DNA of 64,000 bases from the NCBI GenBank assembly GCA_003139095.1, contig PLHW01000071.1, forward strand, positions 1 to 64,000, in the 5' to 3' direction. Origin of the DNA: Acidobacteriaceae bacterium. GTDB taxonomy: Bacteria; Acidobacteriota; Terriglobia; Terriglobales; Acidobacteriaceae. The notes beneath the pieces were generated by a model that was not told where the DNA came from, made no database searches, and saw only the letters and a list, made by a program, of their open reading frames with translations. Of this stretch, positions 55,976-64,000 are shown piece by piece. How positions within the stretch are numbered: position 1 is the stretch's first letter; each line of letters begins with the position of its first letter. A program made the position numbers and the translations under genes.

Positions 55976-57439
55976 TCACGCCTCTTTCTGCGAGGGCTCC
56001 GGATCCCCATCGTCCGCGTGCCCCAGGCCAAATTTCTTCAGCTTGTAGCGCAGCGCGTCGCGGCTGATGTCCAGCAACTTTGCCGCGTGCGTCTGATTGT
56101 TGTTTGCCTGCTTCATCGCGATCTCCACCATCGCGCGCTCCACCTCTTCCAGCGACGTCCCGCCCTCCGGAATATAAAGCCGCGGCAAAAGCCTTCCATT
56201 CGGCAGGCTCTGCCCATTGTCCGACGTTACGCTCCGCTCAAACGCCGTCATGCCCGCGCCCGCCTGGTTTACCGCAAACGGCAAATACGCCGGCCGCAGC
56301 ATCGCCTCATCCTCCAGAATCATCGCCCGCTCGATCGAATTACGCAGCTCGCGAATGTTCCCCGGCCAGTTGCTCTGCAAAAGCAGGCGTCGCGTTTCAT
56401 CCGTAATCCCCCGCACCGACTTGCGAAAGCGCTGGTTGTAGCGCTCGATAAAAAATTCCACCAGTGGCAGAATGTCTTCCTTGTGCTCTCGCAGCGGCGG
56501 AATAAAAATCGCGATGATCGCCAGCCGGTAATACAGGTCCTGCCGGAATCGCCCTTCCCGCACCTCTTTTTCCAGATCGCGATTCGAGGCCGCAATTACG
56601 CGCACATTCACCTGCATGTCGCGCACTCCGCCAATTCGCCGGATCACCTGGTCCTCGAGCACGCGCAGCAACTTCGCCTGTAACAACGGCGAAAGTTCGC
56701 CAATTTCATCGAGGAAGAGCGTACCGCCATCGGCAATTTCGAACAGGCCCTTCTTCATCGCCTTGGCGTCGGTGAACGCACCTTTTTCGTGTCCGAAAAG
56801 TTCCGCCTCCATCAGCGTCTCGGGAATCGCCGAACAGTTGATCGCCACGAAAGGCCGCTCCTGGCGCGTGCTTTCGTAGTGAATCGCTTTCGCAATCAAG
56901 TCTTTGCCGGTTCCGCTCTCGCCCTGTATCAGAATCGTCGTTGCTTCGCTCGCCGCTACCTTGCGCACAAAGCTCATCAGCTCGGTCATCTTCGGCGAGT
57001 CCGCCACAATCTCGTGATAACCCGCGCGCCGCTTCATCTCCCCGCGCAGCGACTGCACTTCCGAACGCAGCTTGGTCGTCTCCAGCGCGTTCTTGATCGT
57101 GACGTGCAGCTCGTCGAAGTCGAGCGGCTTGCCCACGAAATCGTAGGCCCCCAGCTTGAGCGCCACCTTCACATCATCGAGCTGCGGGTCGGCAGTGATC
57201 ATGATTACCGCAGGCGCGCCTTCACTCTTCTTGAGCTGTTCGAGAACCTGAATACCGCTGATGTCCGGAAGGCGCACGTCGAGCAGCACCAGATCGGGCG
57301 ACTCATGCTGTGCAAGCTTTAGTCCTGGCTCGCCCGCATCCGCCTCGATAACTTGATAACCCCACTCTTCGCATTTCTGGCGCAACGACCAGCGCACCAG
57401 TCGCTCGTCGTCGACCACCAAAATTTTTTCGCTCGCCAT
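55976..57439 (-). CDS. Sigma-54 dependent response regulator (NtrC/AtoC family)
   Basis: Receiver domain (LVVDDERLVRW, DLVLLDVRLPD), AAA+ GESGTGKD and GAFTDA motifs, C-terminal Fis-type HTH. Confidence 0.95.
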   Translation of the reverse strand: MASEKILVVDDERLVRWSLRQKCEEWGYQVIEADAGEPGLKLAQHESPDLVLLDVRLPDISGIQVLEQLKKSEGAPAVIMITADPQLDDVKVALKLGAYDFVGKPLDFDELHVTIKNALETTKLRSEVQSLRGEMKRRAGYHEIVADSPKMTELMSFVRKVAASEATTILIQGESGTGKDLIAKAIHYESTRQERPFVAINCSAIPETLMEAELFGHEKGAFTDAKAMKKGLFEIADGGTLFLDEIGELSPLLQAKLLRVLEDQVIRRIGGVRDMQVNVRVIAASNRDLEKEVREGRFRQDLYYRLAIIAIFIPPLREHKEDILPLVEFFIERYNQRFRKSVRGITDETRRLLLQSNWPGNIRELRNSIERAMILEDEAMLRPAYLPFAVNQAGAGMTAFERSVTSDNGQSLPNGRLLPRLYIPEGGTSLEEVERAMVEIAMKQANNNQTHAAKLLDISRDALRYKLKKFGLGHADDGDPEPSQKEA

Positions 57440-57540
57440 TCGGAACCCAGCCTATTCTAGCGCAACGCGCCAATGATCCCGTCAAACCGAACGCCCGCTG
57501 CTCGACCGCCCCACGAATCCGGGCCGCACCCCGATCCCCC

Positions 57541-57556
57541 TGTGATTGAGATCACA
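57541..57556. promoter_or_regulatory. CRP/FNR-family-type palindrome
   Basis: TGTGATTGAGATCACA: perfect TGTGA-N6-TCACA in the divergent intergenic region. Confidence 0.5.
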
Positions 57557-57710
57557 CTCACTTGTGATGGCACTTGCTGCTCCCGCGCCGCTCAGCAATT
57601 AACGTAACCAAGTCATCCAGTGTTCATGGGTTTGGGGATAGAATCCTTTCGACGAGTCAAGTAGACGCGCGATTGCCCCACCTTGGGAGAGAGATCTCTA
57701 GGAGTCAAGC

Positions 57711-58367
57711 ATGGCGAATGAAGTCATGACACCAGAAACCGCCTCGACCGCATGGCTGGCAAAGCAGGTTTACGCCCTGGCCGTCGTTTGCCTCGTGATC
57801 GGCCTCGCGGTTGGATACCTCTTCCGCGGCTCCCGCTCCACTACGCCAACTCCTCCCGCGGCACGAGTTCAAGCCGGCGGCAACGGAGTCGGCACAATGG
57901 CCAGTCAGCCGCCCTCCCTCGATCAGATGAAGCAAATGGCTGACAAGCAGGCCGAGCCCCTCATCGCCAAGTTGAAAGACGATCCCAAAAATACTGACAT
58001 CCTCAATCAGCTCGGCAAAATCTATCTTTCGACCCATCAATTCACGCAGGCCGCCGAGTACTTCTCCAAATCGCTCGAACTCAAGCCGAAGGATGTCGCG
58101 ACCCGCACCACGCTCGCCTCCTGCCTCTACTATTCCGGAGACGTCGATGGCGCGCTGAAGCAACTCGCTCAGGCCACTTCCGACAATCCAAAAGACGCAA
58201 ATTCCCTATTCAATCTCGGCATGATTCGCTGGCAGGGCAAAAAAGATGGCAAGGGCGCTCTGTCCGCATGGACGCAACTGCTCAAAGCCAACCCCGAGTT
58301 GGAGCCGAACAAACGAGCGCAGGTCGAGAAGCTCATCGCCGACGTCCGTGCGCAGAGCACAAATTAA
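57711..58367 (+). CDS. Membrane-anchored TPR protein
   Basis: N-terminal TM, TPR repeats (NTDILNQLGKIYLSTHQFTQAAEYFSKSLELKPKD). Confidence 0.85.
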   Translation: MANEVMTPETASTAWLAKQVYALAVVCLVIGLAVGYLFRGSRSTTPTPPAARVQAGGNGVGTMASQPPSLDQMKQMADKQAEPLIAKLKDDPKNTDILNQLGKIYLSTHQFTQAAEYFSKSLELKPKDVATRTTLASCLYYSGDVDGALKQLAQATSDNPKDANSLFNLGMIRWQGKKDGKGALSAWTQLLKANPELEPNKRAQVEKLIADVRAQSTN

Positions 58368-58391
58368 GGTTTACGATCAAGGAGCATTCCG

Positions 58392-59084
58392 ATGTCAGAT
58401 ACGAAGACCAACTCTTCAGGCGTGCAGTGGACGGGCGTGCAAGCCTACACTCTCGCGGTAGTTTGCCTGCTGTTAGGCATGGCCGGCGGATGGCTCATTC
58501 GCGGCTCGCAATCGCCCACCGCCGTGCCCGTCGAGGCTGTCAGTGCCAGCGCGCCCGCCCCGGGTTCCATGGGAGGCGCCATGGGCGCGGCCCCCTCTCA
58601 GCCCTCGCCCGAGCAACTCAAGAAAATGGCCGACACCCAGGCCGCTCCCCTCATCGAAAAGCTCAAGTCCGATCCCAACAATCCCGAACTACTCGCCGGC
58701 ATCGGCAACTATTACTATGACGCTCAGCAGTTCCCCACCGCCGTCGACTACTACGGCCGCGCGCTCAAGGCCAAACCTTCCGATGCCGCCGTCCGCACCG
58801 ACATGGCCACCGCTTACTGGTACATGGGCAATGCCGACTCCGCCATCGCGGAATTCAACAAGGCTCTTACCTACGAGCCCAACAAGCCCAATACCCTCTT
58901 CAATCTCGGCCTCGTAAAATGGCAGGGCAAAATGGACATCAACGGCGCTGTCGCCGATTGGGAGAAACTCCTCGCCACCAACCCAAACTACGAAGGCAAA
59001 GATAAAGTCCAGCAGATGATCGCCGAAGCCAAGAAACACTCCAACGTCAAACCCGGTACCAAAGCCAACCCGCTGCCTCAGTAA
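58392..59084 (+). CDS. Membrane-anchored TPR protein, tandem paralogue
   Basis: Same architecture as 57711..58367 (AYTLAVVCLLLGMAGGWLIRGSQSP, shared LFNLG.(V/I)(K/R)WQGK). Confidence 0.85.
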   Translation: MSDTKTNSSGVQWTGVQAYTLAVVCLLLGMAGGWLIRGSQSPTAVPVEAVSASAPAPGSMGGAMGAAPSQPSPEQLKKMADTQAAPLIEKLKSDPNNPELLAGIGNYYYDAQQFPTAVDYYGRALKAKPSDAAVRTDMATAYWYMGNADSAIAEFNKALTYEPNKPNTLFNLGLVKWQGKMDINGAVADWEKLLATNPNYEGKDKVQQMIAEAKKHSNVKPGTKANPLPQ

Positions 59085-59224
59085 GAATCCGGGCTAAAAC
59101 CTTCTTCCTCCCGGTATGCGGGCCATTTGCCCGCATGCCTAAAGGCACCTCCCAGAATGACAACGGTAACTCTGCTCCAAGGCAGAGTCCCTAAGGTTCT
59201 GCACAAACGGTCGATGTACTTTGT

Positions 59225-60178
59225 GTGCGCAGCTCCTTTCGAGTTCGCCCCACCCCCCTTCTTTCCTCTCTAACCCTCTGCATTCTCATGGCTTCCGGCG
59301 TTTCCGCTCAAAATGCCGAAACCCCCCTGGATGCGACCTACCGTTCCGCTGCCACCTTCCGTTCCGACGCCTCCGAAGTCCGCATGTCCTTCTCTACTAC
59401 CGATCGCGACGACCGTGTTATCGCCACCCTTCAGCCCTCCGACTTCGCCATCGTCGATCACGACCTCGTCATCCGCGACTTTCGCAGCTTCACCCTCACC
59501 GAATACAGCCACATCGATGTCACCTTGCTGGTCGACGAGAGCGGTTCTATCTCCCCACAATTTCGCCAGGAACTCGCCAGCGTAACCCGATTCCTCGCCC
59601 AATCCGGCGGCGTCCCCGAGCAGAGCTTCTCCATCCTCTCCTTTCGCGACCTCAAGCCCACGGTGTTGTGCCAGGGGAACTGCCGTGCCCTCGATCTGGG
59701 CGCGCAGTTCCCCCCGGTTTCCTCCGGCGGCCAGACGCCTCTCTATGACAGCGTCGTCTTCGCCGCTCGTCTCATGGGCCAACGCAGCGATCATCACACC
59801 CGCAAGTTTCTCGTCATTTTCTCCGATGGCGCCGATACCATCAGCCTCCGCTCTTTCTCTGACGCCGTCGACTCGGCTCTCGATAACGACGTCGCCATCT
59901 ACACCGTCGACGTCAGCAAAGCCCCGCATGTCCATCCCGGCACGCTCATTCTGCGCGCCCTCGCCGTCAACACCGGCGGCCGTTCTTTCTCGTTGGAGTC
60001 CGGTGCCAGCAATGTTCTCGACGCCATCCTCAAAGATTTTCACGCGACCTACACCGTCGCGTACAAACTGCCAAGCCACGCGGCCGGTTTTCACCTCGTC
60101 CGCATTCTTCCCACCCGCGACCTCGGCCTGCAGTTCCATTGCCGGCGCGGATATTACTACCCGAATCCTGAGAATTGA
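59225..60178 (+). CDS. Secreted VWFA-related acidobacterial domain protein
   Basis: IDVTLLVDESGSISPQF (MIDAS), KFLVIFSDGADTISLRS. Confidence 0.88.
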   Translation: MRSSFRVRPTPLLSSLTLCILMASGVSAQNAETPLDATYRSAATFRSDASEVRMSFSTTDRDDRVIATLQPSDFAIVDHDLVIRDFRSFTLTEYSHIDVTLLVDESGSISPQFRQELASVTRFLAQSGGVPEQSFSILSFRDLKPTVLCQGNCRALDLGAQFPPVSSGGQTPLYDSVVFAARLMGQRSDHHTRKFLVIFSDGADTISLRSFSDAVDSALDNDVAIYTVDVSKAPHVHPGTLILRALAVNTGGRSFSLESGASNVLDAILKDFHATYTVAYKLPSHAAGFHLVRILPTRDLGLQFHCRRGYYYPNPEN

Positions 60179-60184
60179 GGTTCT

Positions 60185-60646
60185 ATGAAGCGCACTCTCC
60201 TGCTCACCGTCATGCTTTGCTCGCTGGCCGCTCTGTTGTCTGCCGAAAACCGCAATCACCAGCAGGGCACCATCGTTCGTATGCGGATGACCGACTGCAT
60301 CGCCCCGCAACACGCTTTCATGAGTGCCATGTCTGGCGTTCAGGCCACCATGGCCGAGTCCTGCCCGGAATACGTCCTCGTCACCGATTCCGTCGTTTAT
60401 GTCATCATCGGCAAAAGCTCCAATCAGCTGATCCCGCTGGCCGAGTCCACCCCGTTCCACTTCCAGAACAATGAAGTCCTGATTCGCGTCGACGATGCCC
60501 GCAAAGAATCGCGCTTCCACGTCAAAGAGATGCTCCTCCGTCCCGAATGGGAGCGCAATCAGCGCATCCTGGACGCCGCCGACTCAGCCGCCATGCAGCG
60601 CCACGTCAATGGAGCTCTCCTGGTGGATGCGGACGCCCGCCAGTAA
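60185..60646 (+). CDS. Secreted hypothetical protein
   Basis: Signal peptide MKRTLLLTVMLCSLAALLSA; 6-bp gap to the VWA gene. Confidence 0.7.
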   Translation: MKRTLLLTVMLCSLAALLSAENRNHQQGTIVRMRMTDCIAPQHAFMSAMSGVQATMAESCPEYVLVTDSVVYVIIGKSSNQLIPLAESTPFHFQNNEVLIRVDDARKESRFHVKEMLLRPEWERNQRILDAADSAAMQRHVNGALLVDADARQ

Positions 60647-60710
60647 ACGCCCGATTGGCGCACTGACGTTGTTTCGGCCTGTACAATCTCTCTGGAGAGC
60701 GGAGGGAAAC

Positions 60711-61331
60711 ATGCCGAAAACCAGCAACAAGGGGAAAAAGACGAAAGGAAGAAAGGCAGCCGGCCTCAAGGGTATGCGAAGCCGGTTGTCCTCGCGTGCC
60801 AATGGCGCTTCCCGTCAGGCAGCTAAAAAAGGGAACCAGACTTCGCCGAACCAATCAGCCTCGCTGCAAGACAAAGCCCTCCGTGAGCACCTGCTCAATC
60901 TTCTCCGCGCACGCGGCGCTCACATCGACTTCAACGACGCCATGGCCGACTGGCCCGCTCAACTTGCCGGCGCCAAAGTCGCCAACTTCCCCCACACCGC
61001 CTGGATGCTCCTCGAGCACATGCGCATCGCTCAATGGGATATCCTTGAATTCAGCCGCAATCCCAAACACAAATCTCCCAAATGGCCCGATGAATATTGG
61101 CCTGCCTCAGAATCTCCCGCCACCGAAAGAGATTGGACCGCCTCCATCGCCGCGTTCAAAAAAGACCTGCGCGCCTTCGAGCGCCTGATTTCCGACCGCA
61201 AAAGCAATCTCTACGAAAAATTTCCGTGGGGCGATGGCCAAACGATCCTGCGCGAAGCTCTGCTCGTCGCTGACCACAACGCCTATCATCTCGGCCAACT
61301 CGTCATGCTTCGCAAATGTATGGGGATATAG
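60711..61331 (+). CDS. DinB-like protein with basic N-terminal extension
   Basis: FPHTAWMLLEHMRIAQWDILEF and ADHNAYHLGQLVMLRK (DinB-type His residues). Confidence 0.75.
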   Translation: MPKTSNKGKKTKGRKAAGLKGMRSRLSSRANGASRQAAKKGNQTSPNQSASLQDKALREHLLNLLRARGAHIDFNDAMADWPAQLAGAKVANFPHTAWMLLEHMRIAQWDILEFSRNPKHKSPKWPDEYWPASESPATERDWTASIAAFKKDLRAFERLISDRKSNLYEKFPWGDGQTILREALLVADHNAYHLGQLVMLRKCMGI

Positions 61332-61364
61332 GTTCAAATCGTCGGTATCGGCACGATCAATCCC

Positions 61365-62939
61365 TCAAGCCGGAATACTGGTCTGCCGGCCACTCCCGCA
61401 ATCTGCAATCTGATTTCTGAAATCCCTCGCTCGCTTGCGGAACACCACTCGCAGTTCCTCGCGCCAGCGCTCGTCAATACCCACCAGATCCCATTCGAGG
61501 TCCGGCGACAGATATCGCAAGATCGTGTCCGTCGCCGGATGCACGTGCAGCGCCGGCGTTACTAGCATGAGCAGCGGCTTCTCCAGCGAAACTTCGTGCC
61601 CGGGAAAATACCCGAACTTGCCGAACTCTCCCCGCTCCTGGTGCCACGCCACGCGTGCCCAATAATCCAGACCCTGCAGTGGCAAGTGGATGTCCTCATC
61701 CGCCTTCAGTTCAATCACCGCCAGCCGCCCCTCATGCGTCGCCGTCAGAATGTCGATCATCCCGCGATCCGCCGCCGAAAACGCCGGCACTTGCCGATAC
61801 ACGCAATCGCTCCTCAATCGGGCGTCGAGGTCCCCAATGTTCGCGCTCGCTATCGATTCCAGCCATCGTTCCGGATGCATCCGCCACAGCGGATGATTCT
61901 TCGGCCCATCCTTGCGCCGCACCGCTGCCGCCAGTCGTACTAGGTTGCAGAACTCGTTTTCATTCCGCTCATCGAGCACGCGCTCTTCAGCGCCTAGGCC
62001 AAAAACGATCTCCTCGCCAGCCTGAAAATTCCTTGGATCGTGGGCGATTCTCGCTTGCGCAAATTCCAGCCCGCAACGCCGGAACGAAACATGCGCCGGA
62101 GACAGCACCACCACTTCGGCCTGCGGAAGAATCGCCCGAATGCGGGCAATCGACGCCGCAAAGTGCTCCAGCGCCTGCCCTTCATCCACCGCCCGCACCA
62201 GCCGCGTCGATAGATTCCCGTGATCGCCAACTTCCAGCCGCACCAGCGTGTCTTCCCGCTCGTCGAATTCGTTCAAGTGCCACTTCGCCGCCGTGGGATG
62301 CAGATGCGCCATACGCTGCGCCGTCAGAGCGGCTCCGCCTTTCGGAACCACCAGCACTAGGCCCTCTACCACTCGCCGCTCCAGTTGCGCCAGCCGGCAT
62401 TCTTCCAGCCACAAAATGCCGCACGTCAGTGCTCCGTCAACCGTCCCTTGCGTCTCCTCGTCGTTTACTCCAACAATTGCCAGCGCGCGTTGTCCCAGCC
62501 GCATCCACCCCCGCAAATACGCCGGACCAAACGATCGCTTCAGGTCCATGCTCGTCGTCAGCCGAGCCACCGTCCAACCGGGGAAATTGCGCTCCAGCGC
62601 CCGCCTCAACCGTGGCTCATACGCCACTCGCGCCGCCCGCCGCGCCACGGGACTCCGCTGGTCTCGATCCCGGCAAATGTCCAGCCGCGTCGGGCGGCTC
62701 TGGCCCATGCGCTGCACTTGCAGCCGCAGGGTCGCGCCTTTCACCTCCGCGTCCAGAACGCGCCGCACAACGTTGCGCTCGCTCGACCACAAATGCAGCA
62801 GGCACTTGCTGTATTCCCCTGAAATTGAATACTTTGCCTCGGCCAGGTCGAATACCACTGCGCCATCCTCGACAACCACCGCGGCGCGCGAGCCGTTGAG
62901 GAACTCCGCCAGCATTTTGCCGAGGGACTCCGGTGTCAT
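61365..62939 (-). CDS. Protein of unknown function with C-terminal PD-(D/E)XK nuclease-like domain
   Basis: DRGMIDILTATHEGRLAVIELKADEDIHLPLQGLDYWARVAWH. Confidence 0.7.
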   Translation of the reverse strand: MTPESLGKMLAEFLNGSRAAVVVEDGAVVFDLAEAKYSISGEYSKCLLHLWSSERNVVRRVLDAEVKGATLRLQVQRMGQSRPTRLDICRDRDQRSPVARRAARVAYEPRLRRALERNFPGWTVARLTTSMDLKRSFGPAYLRGWMRLGQRALAIVGVNDEETQGTVDGALTCGILWLEECRLAQLERRVVEGLVLVVPKGGAALTAQRMAHLHPTAAKWHLNEFDEREDTLVRLEVGDHGNLSTRLVRAVDEGQALEHFAASIARIRAILPQAEVVVLSPAHVSFRRCGLEFAQARIAHDPRNFQAGEEIVFGLGAEERVLDERNENEFCNLVRLAAAVRRKDGPKNHPLWRMHPERWLESIASANIGDLDARLRSDCVYRQVPAFSAADRGMIDILTATHEGRLAVIELKADEDIHLPLQGLDYWARVAWHQERGEFGKFGYFPGHEVSLEKPLLMLVTPALHVHPATDTILRYLSPDLEWDLVGIDERWREELRVVFRKRARDFRNQIADCGSGRQTSIPA

Positions 62940-63078
62940 ATTCAGAGATTATTGATTGGATTGAGGATTGAGAGCAGTGATGACCGTACAGCTCTTTTGT
63001 GTCGAATCCGAAGTGAGACAGTCTTACGCCTGTTACCCGCCCGGATATCGCCGCGAAGCGAACTACTTCCCATTCGCC

Positions 63079-64000
63079 CTAGCGTGCCGCCTTCTCTACG
63101 GCTGCGCGCAGCTCTTCGTAAGTCATGGCGCCCGGATGGTACACGGTGACCTGGCCGGCGCGGTTCAACACTACGAGCGTTGGGGTTGTGCTGGCGCCGT
63201 AGGTTATGAAATTTCGTTTGCTCAAAGGCACGGGCATATCCAGCAGGCTGGCGTAATAGCGCTGACGGACGGATTCGATGTACTTGCGTTCTTCTGCGGG
63301 CGCGGAAGGCTCGCCTTGCGCGGCGTAGCCGTAGAGTTGGGTTGGGCCGATGACGACTAGGCCTTGCGGGGCGAACTCCTTGCGCAACCGCGCAATCACC
63401 GGAACCTCTGCTTTGCAGTCGACGCACCAGTGCGCCCAGAAAAACAGCAGCACGGGCGAGCCTTTCGTTGATGCCAGCGTCGGCGGTTTGGGCCCCAGAT
63501 ATTGCGTTTCCTCCAGCGCCGGCGCCGGCTTTCCTACAAAGACCAGCAGGTTCAGGTTCTTCTGGAGCCGCGGCGCGATGGATGTGGTTCCATACTTCGC
63601 GAGCGCGGATCGCAAGAGGCGGATCGCCGCCGGTTGCTGCGCGTTTTCCGCCAGCGCCTGCGCCAGCACCTCGTAGGCCGCGCCTAGCGCGGTAGGCAGG
63701 TGATCTTCCGCATCCAGTTTGCGCTTGGCCAGTTGTTGTTCGCAGAGCATCCTCGTCTGGTTGGCGTAGGCCTCCGCCTGCGGCCACTGATGTATCGAAG
63801 CTTCGCCGCGCGCCATCCACGACAATGCTTCGAGGTACTCGGGCGTGACGCCGTGCTGCTCCTTGTAACGCTGAAGCTCCGCCTCGGCCGGGGAAAACGA
63901 GTTCTGCATCAGTTGCATGCGAACATCGTTTACGAGGTCGGCGTGCGCTGCCGCAGGCAAGCAAGCGAGCAACAACGATGTCAGAAGTCCACGCTTCCCC
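63079..64000 (-). CDS. TlpA-family thioredoxin-like protein (5' end outside window)
   Basis: SPVLLFFWAHWCVDCKAEVPVIARL; ORF reads open to the window edge through a signal-like segment. Confidence 0.8.
   Translation of the reverse strand, partial: GKRGLLTSLLLACLPAAAHADLVNDVRMQLMQNSFSPAEAELQRYKEQHGVTPEYLEALSWMARGEASIHQWPQAEAYANQTRMLCEQQLAKRKLDAEDHLPTALGAAYEVLAQALAENAQQPAAIRLLRSALAKYGTTSIAPRLQKNLNLLVFVGKPAPALEETQYLGPKPPTLASTKGSPVLLFFWAHWCVDCKAEVPVIARLRKEFAPQGLVVIGPTQLYGYAAQGEPSAPAEERKYIESVRQRYYASLLDMPVPLSKRNFITYGASTTPTLVVLNRAGQVTVYHPGAMTYEELRAAVEKAAR

Noticed and set aside
57566-57580. tggcacttgctgc as a sigma-54 promoter
   Set aside because: Spacing does not match TGGCAC-N5-TTGC; the TTGC directly abuts TGGCAC.
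61655-62899. 414-aa plus-strand ORF
   Set aside because: Pro/Ala/Arg-rich shadow of the 61365..62939 gene.
62942-63964. 340-aa minus-strand ORF
   Set aside because: Out-of-frame with the TlpA-like gene on the same strand; R/A/G-rich spurious translation.

Overview
This 64 kb window is high-GC and looks acidobacterial (Terriglobia-like); that taxonomic call is inference from gene content. It opens with the 3' end of a 23S rRNA and a 5S rRNA. Next come a minus-strand run of secreted repeat proteins (VCBS/FG-GAP, HAF, DNRLRE, GloVer repeats), a divergent winged-helix/TPR regulator and a 2-oxoacid dehydrogenase E2 gene. A compact, all-minus-strand phage-derived structural cluster fills about 19.66-46.46 kb, followed by chromosomal genes: M13 peptidase, CPBP protease, phosphoesterase, two methyltransferases beside tRNA-Pro, an NtrC-type regulator, TPR paralogues, a VWA protein, a DinB-like protein, a PD-(D/E)XK-like protein and a TlpA-like protein. 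The most striking item is a three-gene cassette at 30.66-33.32 kb between the phage terminase and portal genes. It encodes a HipA-like kinase, a DUF3037-type N-terminal domain fused to a complete LexA-type self-cleaving peptidase domain with no DNA-binding domain, and a full-length DUF3037-type protein. The cassette is bracketed by REP-like elements, and I propose it as a candidate DNA-damage-responsive kinase/antitoxin-like system. Other notable signals are a NodB-like deacetylase region inserted in a beta-helix protein, signal peptides on fibre-like proteins, iterated microrepeats directly after stop codons, an att-like duplication of the tRNA-Pro 3' end, and a perfect TGTGA-N6-TCACA palindrome. 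All family assignments are by motif reading; no database search was run.
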